DNA of 64,000 bases from Cognatundibacterium griseum (GTDB taxonomy: Bacteria; Pseudomonadota; Gammaproteobacteria; Burkholderiales; Burkholderiaceae_D): positions 186,001 through 250,000 of the forward strand of contig NZ_JACOGC010000003.1 in the NCBI RefSeq assembly GCF_014284195.1, read 5' to 3'. The notes beneath the pieces were generated by a model. The model was not told the DNA's origin and did no database searches. It worked only from the letters and a program-made list of their open reading frames with translations. Below are positions 50,959-60,224 of this stretch, in pieces. The position numbers and the translations under genes are program-made. Every line of letters begins with the position of its first letter. Positions within the stretch are counted from its first letter, which is position 1.

Positions 50959-52325
50959 GCGCGGTACCGGCAAATCTGCATGGCTACCAGCAGCGCCGTC
51001 AGGCGTTGATGACGCAGATGGAACAACGGGGCGGCGGCGTTGCGATTATTCCGACGGCAAGGGAGTGGGTACGGAACAATGACAATCATTTCCCGTACCG
51101 GCATGACAGCTACTTTTATTACCTGTCCGGCTTTTGCGAACCGGAAGCGGTCATCGTGCTGACAGTCCGTCAGGGCCGGCAACAATCCCTGCTGTTCTGC
51201 CGCGAAAAAAATCCTGACCATGAAATCTGGGATGGCTACCGCTATGGTCCGCACGCCGCACAAGAACTGTTCGGCTTCGATCATGCTTATCCGATTGCCG
51301 ATCTGGATGCCTGCATGCCGGACATTCTGTCGGACACGCCGCATTTGTTTTACAGCGCCGGCAATGCGCCGCATCTGGATCCGTCTTTACAGCAATGGCT
51401 GCAAGCCGTGCGTGAGCGCAGCCGTTCCGGCGTTCAGCCACCGCACACGATAATCGACATCCGTCCGCTGCTTGATGAGATGCGCCTGTTCAAAGACACG
51501 CATGAAGTGACGCTGATGCAGCGCGCAGCAACGATTTCCGGCCAGGCGCATCTGCGCGCAATGCGCCATGCCCGCCCGGGGCAATTTGAATATGAGCTTG
51601 AAGCAGAGTTATTGCATACCTTCCGTCGTCATGGCGCGCAATCGCCAGCCTATGGCGCCATTGTGGCCAGCGGCGCCAATGCCTGCGTACTCCATTACCA
51701 GAATAATCATTCTCAAATTCGCGATGGCGAACTGGTCCTGATTGATGCCGGTTGCGAATTCGACAGCTATGCTGCCGATATCACCCGCACCTTTCCCGCC
51801 AATGGCCGTTTCAGTAAAGCGCAACAAACCCTGTATGAACTGGTGCTCGCAGCGCAGCAGGCGGCACTCGACTGCGCCCGCCCCGGTGCCCGCTACATGG
51901 ATGGCCATCATGCCGCCGTGCGCGTGCTGACGCAGGGTATGCTCGACACCGGGTTGTTAAACAAAAATCAGGTCGGCCACGTCGATGACGCCATTGCCAG
52001 TCAGGCTTACCGCCAGTTTTATATGCATGGCACGGGACACTGGCTGGGGCTGGACGTGCACGATGCCGGCCAGTACCGCGAGCCGGATCAGCAGGGTGAT
52101 GAACGTCCTTACCGTCGCCTGGAACCCGGCATGGTCATGACGATTGAGCCTGGACTTTACGTCCGCCCGGCAGAAGGTGTTCCCGAAATTTACTGGAATA
52201 CCGGCATCCGCATTGAAGACGATATTCTGATCACGCCGGACGGGCATCTGAACCTGACCCGGGACACGCCAAAAACAGTGGCCGAGATTGAGTCGGAAAT
52301 GCGTCCGCACACCATGCGTCCATGA
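50955..52325 (+). CDS. pepP: Xaa-Pro aminopeptidase (aminopeptidase P II)
   Basis: 456 residues. An N-terminal creatinase-like domain (1-180) precedes the pita-bread domain with metal ligands in LIDAGCEFDSYAADITRTFP, HGTGHWLGLDVHD, TIEPGLY and GIRIEDD. It removes N-terminal residues ahead of proline, with Mn. Genes pepP and ubiH are adjacent as in Escherichia coli; the gap is seven bases. Confidence 0.96.
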   Translation: MSAVPANLHGYQQRRQALMTQMEQRGGGVAIIPTAREWVRNNDNHFPYRHDSYFYYLSGFCEPEAVIVLTVRQGRQQSLLFCREKNPDHEIWDGYRYGPHAAQELFGFDHAYPIADLDACMPDILSDTPHLFYSAGNAPHLDPSLQQWLQAVRERSRSGVQPPHTIIDIRPLLDEMRLFKDTHEVTLMQRAATISGQAHLRAMRHARPGQFEYELEAELLHTFRRHGAQSPAYGAIVASGANACVLHYQNNHSQIRDGELVLIDAGCEFDSYAADITRTFPANGRFSKAQQTLYELVLAAQQAALDCARPGARYMDGHHAAVRVLTQGMLDTGLLNKNQVGHVDDAIASQAYRQFYMHGTGHWLGLDVHDAGQYREPDQQGDERPYRRLEPGMVMTIEPGLYVRPAEGVPEIYWNTGIRIEDDILITPDGHLNLTRDTPKTVAEIESEMRPHTMRP

Positions 52326-52332
52326 GGAAATA

Positions 52333-53499
52333 ATGTCAGCAACGATGAATGATTTTGACATAGCCATCTGCGGCGCAGGTCCGGTGGGACAAGTGCTCGC
52401 TTTGTTATTGCAGAAACATGGCATTGCAGCACAACGCATCGCCTTATTCGATGCCAAAACCAGTGACCAGGCGGAGCAGGATGCGCGCACGATTGCGCTG
52501 TCCTACGGCAGTCAGCAAATCCTGCAGATGGCGGGATGCTGGCCGGTACGGGCAACTGCCATCCGTGAAATCCATGTCTCCCGCCGCGGCTATTTTGGTC
52601 GTACGCTGATCCGGGCTGAAGAACATCAGGTACCGGCACTCGGTCAGGTCGCCTGCTATGGCGACATCATTCGCCCGATGCAGGCTGCGCTGGCGGCCAC
52701 CGAGGTGCAGCAATTCCGGCCATGTCTGGTGGAAAACCTGGAGGAAGCTGACGATCATGTGCGGCTCAATCTGTATCAGCCCACAACGAACACCCGTTTC
52801 TGCAAAAGCGCCAATATTGTCGTGCAGGCGGAAGGCGGGACATTTTCAGACCAGTCGCAGCGATTGCAACGGCACGATTACCGGCAAACCGCCCTGATCG
52901 CCCATGTGGAATTTGAGCAACCCCGTCCTGGTCGCGCATTCGAGCGTTTCACAGAACAAGGTCCGCTGGCCCTGCTTCCTCAGGATCAGGGTTATGCGCT
53001 GGTCTGGTGTGTCCGCCCGGCACGGGCGGAGCAGCTGATGGGCCTCAGCGATACGAACTTCATCCAGGCATTGCAGCAGGAATTCGGTCAACGTATGGGC
53101 AAGCTGCGCAAGCTATCCGCCCGCTCGGCTTATCCTCTTGGCCTGAATGCGCAAGCCCAGGCGACAGCGCGTACGGTCTGTATCGGCAACGCCGCCCAGA
53201 CCCTGCATCCGGTTGCCGGACAAGGGCTGAATCTAGGGCTGCGCGATGCCTACACGCTGGCGCAATGTCTGGGCAGGCAAGACAATGCCGGTCAGAATGT
53301 GTTGCAACAATTCCTGCAGCAAAGACATACTGACCGCCAGCTCACCATTCGGCTGACCGACACGCTGGCCCGTATTTTTGCGCAGGATGAGCACGCGCCG
53401 CTGACGCAGTCAGTGCTCGGGCTCGGGCTCGGTATGCTGGACATGATTCCACCGCTTAAAAAAGTTCTTGCCGGACACATGATGTATGGCTGGCGCTAA
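52333..53499 (+). CDS. ubiH: UbiH/COQ6-family FAD monooxygenase (ubiquinone synthesis)
   Basis: 388 residues. FAD-binding motifs are IAICGAGPVGQVLA at the N-terminus and GNAAQTLHPVAGQGLNLGLRD near residue 295. The family hydroxylates the ubiquinone ring; which carbon cannot be read from the sequence, and UbiH is suggested by the pepP neighbour. GAGG precedes the ATG at 52333. Confidence 0.87.
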   Translation: MSATMNDFDIAICGAGPVGQVLALLLQKHGIAAQRIALFDAKTSDQAEQDARTIALSYGSQQILQMAGCWPVRATAIREIHVSRRGYFGRTLIRAEEHQVPALGQVACYGDIIRPMQAALAATEVQQFRPCLVENLEEADDHVRLNLYQPTTNTRFCKSANIVVQAEGGTFSDQSQRLQRHDYRQTALIAHVEFEQPRPGRAFERFTEQGPLALLPQDQGYALVWCVRPARAEQLMGLSDTNFIQALQQEFGQRMGKLRKLSARSAYPLGLNAQAQATARTVCIGNAAQTLHPVAGQGLNLGLRDAYTLAQCLGRQDNAGQNVLQQFLQQRHTDRQLTIRLTDTLARIFAQDEHAPLTQSVLGLGLGMLDMIPPLKKVLAGHMMYGWR

Positions 53500-53545
53500 A
53501 CTGATCCCTTTGATCCCTTTTAACCTTTGACAAACAGGAAAATCA

Positions 53546-53758
53546 ATGAAATTACGTACCAAACGACGTTTGCTGAATTATGGCCGGCTATATAACTACC
53601 AGCTGGCCACTGTACTGAATGCCGCTTTTGAGGAATTCAAAGCCGACTTCATTCAGGAAGGGGAATCCGTCTCTGACTCGCAGGAAGCCTTGAAAAAACT
53701 GGGTAACAGCTATCGTTACTTTAAAAAATTCAGCCTGCGTTTTGTCATTACACGCTGA
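53546..53758 (+). CDS. Small hypothetical protein
   Basis: 70 residues, basic at both ends (KLRTKRRLLNYGR and RYFKKFSLRF) with a helical acidic middle. CAGGAAA before the ATG at 53546 is a good ribosome site. Not recognised; it might be a nucleic-acid-binding or ribosome-associated small protein, but nothing proves that. Confidence 0.6.
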   Translation: MKLRTKRRLLNYGRLYNYQLATVLNAAFEEFKADFIQEGESVSDSQEALKKLGNSYRYFKKFSLRFVITR

Positions 53759-53881
53759 CATAGCATGACAGCAAGGCGATGCAGCACCTCGCCGCCCTGC
53801 TGTCTCTGCACTGCGCCGGATCTGCCGGTTGCCGATCAGGGTGCATGCCCGGCATTCTGCAACGGTAGATCAGATAAGCAA

Positions 53882-54337
53882 TCAGCCGATCGGCAAACCA
53901 CTGACCGGCTTGATTTCTTCCATACAAATCATCGACCGCAGCGATGCCACTCCCGGCACCTGCATCAGGGTATCCGTCAGAAACAAAGACAAGCTCTTCA
54001 GGTCAGCCGCCACCACTTTCAGGATGTAATCAAAATCCCCGGAAATCGTGTGGCACTCAATAATGTTGGGGAACGCCATCAACTGCCGTTCTACTTCCCT
54101 GACATTGCGGAATTGTTCACGGTCCAGTGAAAGATTGACGAAAGCCATCACCCCCAGCCCCACCGCCTGAGGTGCCACCTGCGCCACATAACCGCGTATC
54201 ACCTTTTTTTCTTCCAGCATCCTGACCCTGCGCAGGGTTTGCGGTGCAGACAAATGTATTTTTTCAGCCAGATGCAGATTGCTGATACGGCCATCATCCT
54301 GCAAGTGGCGCAAAATACTTAAATCGTAGTTATCCAA
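53882..54337 (-). CDS. Lrp/AsnC-family transcriptional regulator
   Basis: 151 residues. The N-terminal helix-turn-helix (MDNYDLSILRHLQDDGRIS..., about 1-60) is followed by the RAM ligand domain with ECHTISGDFDYILKVV (about 65-145). Divergent from the ornithine cyclodeaminase-arginase pair, so it probably senses arginine, ornithine or proline and controls them. Length is normal. Confidence 0.92.
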   Translation of the reverse strand: MDNYDLSILRHLQDDGRISNLHLAEKIHLSAPQTLRRVRMLEEKKVIRGYVAQVAPQAVGLGVMAFVNLSLDREQFRNVREVERQLMAFPNIIECHTISGDFDYILKVVAADLKSLSLFLTDTLMQVPGVASLRSMICMEEIKPVSGLPIG

Positions 54338-54658
54338 CTTGACCTCTTTTCACGGACATTTTCTCAATTATTTTATATAAAACTTTATTTTAGAAATAAA
54401 AATACTTTTTTCAATAAAAATAGAAATTTTATTTCTCATTAAATAGAATCAACAACACATTTAGCAATCTTATTATCGCCGGGTCTGGCTACAATGACTA
54501 TCAGGACTCGTTGTTTTGGAAAGCAAGGTTTTGCTTGAGGCTTTTGCGAAATGTGGAAAAATTTCGCAACAGCTTCCGGACATGCCTCAGATGCTGTATC
54601 TCTGGCTAAGTTCAATGACGATGTTCCAGACAGATCAATCAACATCACGGAGAACATC
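54338..54658. promoter_or_regulatory. AT-rich divergent control region of lrp and ornithine cyclodeaminase
   Basis: 321 bases without a gene. From about 54,355 to 54,470 it is far more AT-rich than the surroundings. AGAAATAAAA (54392-54401) and TTTTATTTCT (54427-54436) form a perfect 10-base inverted repeat, with another AATAAAA copy between them; A/T-rich symmetric sites fit Lrp-type operators. An open frame from 54551 runs into the gene, but GGAG just before 54659 marks the real start. Confidence 0.6.
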
Positions 54659-55744
54659 ATGGTGACCTTCATCGGCACAAAGGAAATGCAAACCCATTTA
54701 CGCCAGGTACGGCTTGAAACCGCGATTACGCGGATGGCGGAAATGATCAGGGAAGACTATCTGCGCTGGAGCAGTTTTGATAAATCAGCCCGTGTTGCCA
54801 ATCATTCCGACATTGGCGTGATTGAGCTGATGCCAATTTCGGACGGGAAAAATTATTCGTTCAAGTATGTGAATGGCCACCCGAAAAATACTCAGGCCGG
54901 TTTGCTGACGGTAACCGCTTTCGGTGTACTGGCTGATGTTGCCACTGGCTATCCGCGCTTGCTGTCAGAGTTAACGCTCACGACCGCCATCCGCACGGCG
55001 GCGACGTCTGCCCTTGCGGCACGCTACATGGCACGGCCAGACAGCCGCAGCATGGCGCTGATCGGCAATGGCGCGCAAAGCGAATTTCAGGCCACCGCTT
55101 TTCATACCATGCTGGGGATTCAGGAATTGCGCGTCTTTGACGTTGATCCGGCAGCGACGGATAAACTGGTACGAAACTTAAGCGTCTATCCTGCATTGCG
55201 CGTCATCCGCGCCCGCTCGGTGGCAGAAGCCGTTAAAGGTGCAGATATTGTCACGACTGTGACAGCAGATAAAACCAATGCCGTCATCCTGACCGCCGAA
55301 ATGACGGAACCCGGCATGCATATCAATGGCGTTGGCGGCGATTGTCCGGGAAAAACCGAGCTTGACGCCGGGATTTTGCAAAACGCACGTGTTGTGGTTG
55401 AATACGAACCGCAATCCAGAATAGAAGGCGAATTACAGCAGATGCCGGATGATTTTCAGGTCACCGAGTTATGGCAGGTGCTCAACGGCGATACAATGGG
55501 ACGCGAGAATGCGCATCAAGTCACGGTATTCGATTCAGTCGGCTTTGCACTGGAAGACTTTTCTGCCATGCGTTATCTGGAAAAATACGTCGTGCAGAAA
55601 AATTCCCCCGTGCTGGATCTGATTCCGGAAATGCTGAATCCCAAAGATCTGTTTGGCATGGGAATGAACGGCACGATTGCCACGACACAGTCACCAGTCA
55701 GTTTCGCCGCGCCTGCAGTACCGATACAAGCAGTACACGCTTAA
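54659..55744 (+). CDS. Ornithine cyclodeaminase
   Basis: 361 residues of the OCD/mu-crystallin family. The NAD-binding part has MALIGNGAQSEFQATAF (about 140) and the substrate part includes GHPKNTQAGLLTV. It converts ornithine to proline and ammonia. GGAG lies seven bases before the ATG at 54659. Followed after 30 bases by arginase, so the pair makes proline from arginine. Confidence 0.92.
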   Translation: MVTFIGTKEMQTHLRQVRLETAITRMAEMIREDYLRWSSFDKSARVANHSDIGVIELMPISDGKNYSFKYVNGHPKNTQAGLLTVTAFGVLADVATGYPRLLSELTLTTAIRTAATSALAARYMARPDSRSMALIGNGAQSEFQATAFHTMLGIQELRVFDVDPAATDKLVRNLSVYPALRVIRARSVAEAVKGADIVTTVTADKTNAVILTAEMTEPGMHINGVGGDCPGKTELDAGILQNARVVVEYEPQSRIEGELQQMPDDFQVTELWQVLNGDTMGRENAHQVTVFDSVGFALEDFSAMRYLEKYVVQKNSPVLDLIPEMLNPKDLFGMGMNGTIATTQSPVSFAAPAVPIQAVHA

Positions 55745-55774
55745 TTTTTACTATCACGACCCATCATCATAAGA

Positions 55775-56686
55775 ATGAAAACTATTTCCATCATCGGGGC
55801 GCCAACAGATGTCGGCGCCAGCGTCAGAGGTGCAGGCATGGGGCCTGATGCTCTGCGGGTAGCAGGACTGAATGAGGCGCTGGAAGCGCGTCAGCTCAGC
55901 GTCATTGACCACGGCAACCTGCATGGCCCGGCCAATCCCTGGGAGCAGCCAGTGAATGGCCTGCGCCATCTGACACAAGCCATCGACTGGAATCAGGCAG
56001 TTTATGATGCAGTCAGTGAAGCCTTGCTGAATGGCCATTTCCCGATGATGCTGGGTGGCGATCACTGCCTGGCTATCGGCTCAATCAGCGCAGTAGCGGC
56101 ACACTGCCGCCGGGCCGGAAAAAAATTACGCGTTTTATGGTTTGACGCACATGCCGACAGCAATCTGTCCACCATCAGCCCGACCGGTAACATTCACGGT
56201 ATGCCTGTCGCCTGCCTGATGGGACACGGCCCCAAAGAACTGATCGCTTATTCGGGCGTCACCCCGGCTATACAGCCCGCGGACATACGGCTGATCGGTA
56301 TCCGCAGTGTGGATGCCGGAGAGAAAAAATTCATCCACGATATGGGTATGCAGGTTTTCGACATGCGCTATATCGATGAATACGGCATGCGCAATGTCAT
56401 GAGTTCGGTGCTCGCCGGGTTAGATTCTGACACGCACCTTCATGTCAGTTTCGATATGGATTGCCTGGACCCCGGCATCGCTCCGGGTGTCGGTACGGCT
56501 GTATTAGGCGGCCCGACCTACCGCGAAGCACAGCTCTGCATGGAAATGATTGCCGATACCGGATTGCTGGCATCGCTCGATGTGGTGGAACTGAATCCGG
56601 CGCTGGACGTCCGCAACCAGACGGCTCTCCTGGCGGTTGACCTGATTGAAAGCCTGTTTGGAAAATCCACGCTGGTCAGAATGTGA
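55775..56686 (+). CDS. rocF: Arginase
   Basis: 303 residues. The Mn ligands are in LGGDHCLAIG, WFDAHADSN and SFDMDCLDPG, all complete. NIHGMPVACLMGHG is the segment that in arginases marks substrate specificity over agmatinase. It hydrolyses arginine to ornithine and urea and feeds the cyclodeaminase upstream. No urease genes are visible here. Confidence 0.94.
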   Translation: MKTISIIGAPTDVGASVRGAGMGPDALRVAGLNEALEARQLSVIDHGNLHGPANPWEQPVNGLRHLTQAIDWNQAVYDAVSEALLNGHFPMMLGGDHCLAIGSISAVAAHCRRAGKKLRVLWFDAHADSNLSTISPTGNIHGMPVACLMGHGPKELIAYSGVTPAIQPADIRLIGIRSVDAGEKKFIHDMGMQVFDMRYIDEYGMRNVMSSVLAGLDSDTHLHVSFDMDCLDPGIAPGVGTAVLGGPTYREAQLCMEMIADTGLLASLDVVELNPALDVRNQTALLAVDLIESLFGKSTLVRM

Positions 56687-56693
56687 TCTGTAC

Positions 56694-56722
56694 AAAAAAG
56701 CCGCTGATACAGCGGCTTTTTT
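56694..56722. terminator. Bidirectional terminator between rocF and the Sel1-like gene
   Basis: AAAAAAGCCGCTG (56694-56706) pairs perfectly with CAGCGGCTTTTTT (56710-56722) around loop ATA. The A6 and T6 flanks let it serve both convergent genes. Confidence 0.92.
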
Positions 56723-56734
56723 GTAGCATGTTGC

Positions 56735-57559
56735 TTATTTTTTCCCTCCGGATGGCGTACCATTGGTCTGCCCCCCCATATTCGGAGGGCCCATGCCGGT
56801 TGTTTTCGCGCTCATCAGATTTTGCTGATTTTGTTTGTCCTGTTCCTGCTGAAAAGCAATTTTCTTCTCAACTGCTTTATTGTTTGCCACGATAAAATCT
56901 TCTGTGGCTATTTTCCATTGTTTCTGACGCTGCAACATTTCATCCAGCGTATTCTTTGCGTCACTTGCAGCAGAGGCATAAGCTTTATCCATACGCTCTG
57001 TCGCCGCATCCATTTCATCCTCGTTCATAAGACGTTCAATATCTTTAGGAATGACTTTTCCAGCCGGTAAAGAATTCGTCAGATTTTCAGCGAACCGGTT
57101 ATAACACTTTGTCCAGGCCGAAAATTCATTCTGTACTTTTTTAATTTCCTCATTGGTTTTAGACACTTCAGGAATCACTGGCGTACCGCACTGAAATGCA
57201 CTCAATTGCACCTCTTTGCCGTCAAATTGGCTGGTGTAGTATAAAATTTTCTCCCGATTGGCTGCACGGTCAGCAATTAATTTCAGAAATTCTCTACCTT
57301 TGACATTTCCTCCCATGGCAGACTGCCGGAAATATTTTTCTGCAATCTGTTCATCTCTTTTCACACCATCGCCATACCAGTAAAGCTCTCCCAGAGCTTC
57401 CTGAGCGTCCGCATTCCCATTCTGTGCCAGCTTGTTGTAAATCGGAATCGCATGTCCAAAATCCTTTTTATCCGCCAGCCTGGCGGCTTCTGTCAAATCA
57501 TTCGCAAAAGCCAAGCCTGCAATACTCGATAAGAAGATAATACTGATCCATCGTTTCAT
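56735..57559 (-). CDS. Secreted Sel1-repeat protein
   Basis: 274 residues. Signal peptide ends AFA-ND. Residues about 22-90 contain Sel1-like repeats (YNKLAQNGNADAQEALGELYW, then AEKYFRQSAMGGNVKGREFL), each a TPR-type helix pair. Two Cys (CGTP and KCYN) may pair. The C-terminal third is a charged coiled coil ending in a Gly/Asn/Gln/Pro-rich tail with no fold. Periplasmic, function unknown. Confidence 0.8.
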   Translation of the reverse strand: MKRWISIIFLSSIAGLAFANDLTEAARLADKKDFGHAIPIYNKLAQNGNADAQEALGELYWYGDGVKRDEQIAEKYFRQSAMGGNVKGREFLKLIADRAANREKILYYTSQFDGKEVQLSAFQCGTPVIPEVSKTNEEIKKVQNEFSAWTKCYNRFAENLTNSLPAGKVIPKDIERLMNEDEMDAATERMDKAYASAASDAKNTLDEMLQRQKQWKIATEDFIVANNKAVEKKIAFQQEQDKQNQQNLMSAKTTGMGPPNMGGQTNGTPSGGKK

Positions 57560-57911
57560 ACAACTTCCCCCGATTGAAATGAAGTACTGTGATTTTTATG
57601 ATCCATGAATTCAAACAGCGTCATAAATGAGACTCAAGAAAATTTTTCAGAATACCCAGATAACTATGCGATCAACTGACGATGCGTTTTCTGCACTTCT
57701 CAGTTACGTTGAACTAACATGGATGTATTAATATATTAGTACAATATTTCATTAATTGGAAAAATTGAATGCCTTTAATGCACCAAAATTTGGCGACTGA
57801 CTTCTGTTGAGACGTACTGCCGGTTGATTGACTGCATACAAATTTTCATTCATAAAAAAACCTCCTGCGAATACAGGAGGTTTTTGAAGGAAAAAGAAGC
57901 GGGTACGCGGA
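57560..57911. other. 352-base non-coding gap
   Basis: It carries the promoter of the Sel1-like gene on the minus strand (AT-rich stretch at about 57,710-57,770) and the pntB terminator at 57856-57885. No gene or repeat of note is seen elsewhere. Confidence 0.55.
57856..57885 (-). terminator. Terminator of the pnt operon
   Basis: AAAAACCTCCTG (57856-57867) pairs perfectly with CAGGAGGTTTTT (57874-57885) around a six-base loop; on the minus strand it ends in a run of seven T. Confidence 0.9.
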
Positions 57912-59357
57912 TTACTCGACCGCTTTTACCATATCTTCAATGACTTTTTTGGCATCGCCAAATACCATCATGGTTTTGTCCATGTAGAACAGTTCATTGT
58001 CCAGTCCGGCATAACCGGAAGCCATAGAGCGTTTGTTCACGATTACCGTTTTTGCCTTGTAAGCTTCCAGAATCGGCATACCGGCAATCGGTGATTTCGG
58101 ATCTTTGGCAGCAGGATTGACCACATCATTTGCGCCCAATACAAGAACCACGTCAGCCTGTCCGAATTCACTGTTGATGTCTTCCATCTCAAACACCTGG
58201 TCGTACGGAACTTCAGCTTCGGCCAGCAACACGTTCATGTGCCCCGGCATACGGCCAGCCACCGGATGAATCGCATATTTGACGGTAATGCCTTTGTGCG
58301 TCAGCTTTTCAGTCAGCTCTTTCAGCGCGTGCTGGGCACGAGCGACCGCCAGTCCATAGCCCGGAACGATAATCACGGTTTCTGCATTGCCCAGTAAGAA
58401 GGCCACATCGTCCGGAGAACCGGATTTCACGTTCCGCTGTACCTGTGTGCCAGCAGATGCTGCCGCTGCCTCACCACCGAAACCTCCGAGAATCACGTTA
58501 AAGAAGGAACGATTCATTGCCTTACACATGATGTAAGACAGGATGGCGCCGGAAGACCCTACCAGTGAGCCCGCAATAATCAGCATCGAATTATTGAGCG
58601 AAAAGCCAATTCCGGCAGCAGCCCAGCCTGAATAGCTGTTCAGCATCGAGACCACGACCGGCATATCAGCACCACCGATAGGAATGATGATCAGCACCCC
58701 CAATACAAAAGCGATAGCAGTCATCAGCAGGTAAGGTATCCATGCCGGCTGGGCGCCGGGTGCGAAGCAAAAAATCAGGCCGAAACCGATCATCGCTACT
58801 GCCAGCAGCAGGTTCAGCATATGCTGGCCGGTAAAGCTGACCGGCGCGCCCTGGAATAAACGGAATTTATATTTTCCGGACAACTTACCAAAAGCGATCA
58901 CGGAACCCGAAAAAGTAATCGCACCGACAAATGTACCGATAAATAATTCCAGGCGATTGCCGAACGGAATGGCGGCATCACGTGCAGTGATATTAAAAAT
59001 CCACGGCTCGGCCACAACCGAAACGGCAATACAGACGGCAGCCAGACCGATCAATGAGTGCATCGCAGCAACCAGTTCAGGCATTTTGGTCATTTCGACC
59101 CGTTTCGCCAGCGTTGCACCAATACCGCCGCCAACAATCACTCCCAGCGCCAGCAAACCGTAACCCAGACCGCTGCCAGCCGCTTCGTTTTTAAGTTTGA
59201 CGATCAGTGCCACCGTGGTGAATACCGCCACCGCCATACCCGCCATGCCAAATGCATTGCCGCGACGCGCCGTCGATGGGTGGGACAAACCTTTCAATGC
59301 CTGAATAAAGCAGACCGATGCGATCAGATACAGCATCGTAACGAGATTCATGCTCAT
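57912..59357 (-). CDS. pntB: NAD(P) transhydrogenase subunit beta
   Basis: 481 residues. An N-terminal block of about eight membrane helices (1-270) carries the proton channel, and the C-terminal NADP domain (dIII) has IIVPGYGLAVARAQH and ALVLGANDVVNP-like VVLVLGANDVVNPAA. It couples proton entry to NADPH formation from NADH. It begins on the last base of the preceding pntA-2 gene. Confidence 0.96.
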   Translation of the reverse strand: MSMNLVTMLYLIASVCFIQALKGLSHPSTARRGNAFGMAGMAVAVFTTVALIVKLKNEAAGSGLGYGLLALGVIVGGGIGATLAKRVEMTKMPELVAAMHSLIGLAAVCIAVSVVAEPWIFNITARDAAIPFGNRLELFIGTFVGAITFSGSVIAFGKLSGKYKFRLFQGAPVSFTGQHMLNLLLAVAMIGFGLIFCFAPGAQPAWIPYLLMTAIAFVLGVLIIIPIGGADMPVVVSMLNSYSGWAAAGIGFSLNNSMLIIAGSLVGSSGAILSYIMCKAMNRSFFNVILGGFGGEAAAASAGTQVQRNVKSGSPDDVAFLLGNAETVIIVPGYGLAVARAQHALKELTEKLTHKGITVKYAIHPVAGRMPGHMNVLLAEAEVPYDQVFEMEDINSEFGQADVVLVLGANDVVNPAAKDPKSPIAGMPILEAYKAKTVIVNKRSMASGYAGLDNELFYMDKTMMVFGDAKKVIEDMVKAVE

Positions 59358-59671
59358 TATTTGCTCTCCCTCGCGTTTGTTTTGTTCTCTTTTTTCTTGA
59401 ACATTTCCAGCATCCTCTGGGTCACCAGAAATCCGCCGAAAACGTTAACCGCAGCCAATGCCACGGCAACGGTTCCCATAACCTGCGCCAGCAAGCCTTC
59501 CGTCAGACCGGCAGCCAGCATGGCGCCGACAATGATGATGGCGGAAATAGCATTGGTGACCGCCATCAAAGGCGTATGCAATGCCGGAGTGACCGTCCAC
59601 ACCACGTGATAGCCCACATAAATGGCGAGCACAAAGATGATGAGATTGGTAAGGGTATGACTAACTTCCAT
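59357..59671 (-). CDS. pntAB: NAD(P) transhydrogenase subunit alpha, membrane part
   Basis: 104 residues with three or four membrane helices (NLIIFVLAIYVGYHVVW, AISAIIIVGAMLAAG, MGTVAVALAAVNVFGGFLV), corresponding to the C-terminal membrane segment of PntA, encoded separately as in alpha-split transhydrogenases. It joins with pntB (one-base overlap) and with the soluble part encoded at 60225-61340. Confidence 0.93.
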   Translation of the reverse strand: MEVSHTLTNLIIFVLAIYVGYHVVWTVTPALHTPLMAVTNAISAIIIVGAMLAAGLTEGLLAQVMGTVAVALAAVNVFGGFLVTQRMLEMFKKKENKTNARESK

Positions 59672-59813
59672 GGTGTCCTCTCTGTTTTTTGGATTAAGAC
59701 ATGCAAATCAGTTCAGATGCAGCACGCCCGACATGATGTCTCACTTCCATCGCAGTTTTACTTCAGATGGCGGCAGTGAGATTCAGCGGAAAGCGGCTGC
59801 ATATGCGCTTCAA

Positions 59814-60173
59814 TTACTCCTTCAGACCGGTGATCTGGTTTTTTGCGTTAACAAAAACCACTTTCGGCTTGTACCCGCTGGCTTCCTGTTCCGTCATCGG
59901 GGCGTAGGTACAAATGATCATCAGGTCTCCCAGCTGTACACGGCGGGCTGCGGCGCCATTTAATGAGATTTCGCCGCTGCCACGTTTGCCTTTGATGGCA
60001 TAGGTGGAAAAGCGCTCGCCGTTATTGACGTTGTACAGCTCGATCTGTTCGTTCTCGATGATATTCGCAGCGTCGAGCAGATCTTCATCGATACCACAGG
60101 AACCTTCATAGTGGAGATCGCACTGGGTCACAGTGGCGCGATGAATTTTGGCGCGGAGCATATTTCTTTGCAT
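59814..60173 (-). CDS. panD: Aspartate 1-decarboxylase (PanD)
   Basis: 119 residues. The self-cleavage site is YEGS (Gly24-Ser25), which matures to the pyruvoyl enzyme; Lys9 and Tyr58-type residues are in place ([16 protein letters not shown]). It makes beta-alanine for pantothenate and CoA. It lies between the two halves of pntA on the same strand with 51 and 142 base gaps, an unusual insertion into the transhydrogenase operon. Confidence 0.95.
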   Translation of the reverse strand: MQRNMLRAKIHRATVTQCDLHYEGSCGIDEDLLDAANIIENEQIELYNVNNGERFSTYAIKGKRGSGEISLNGAAARRVQLGDLMIICTYAPMTEQEASGYKPKVVFVNAKNQITGLKE

Positions 60174-60224
60174 GGTGTTTCTGCTTTCTGATACCTGTTA
60201 CTCAAATACTGATTGTTTCTCAAA

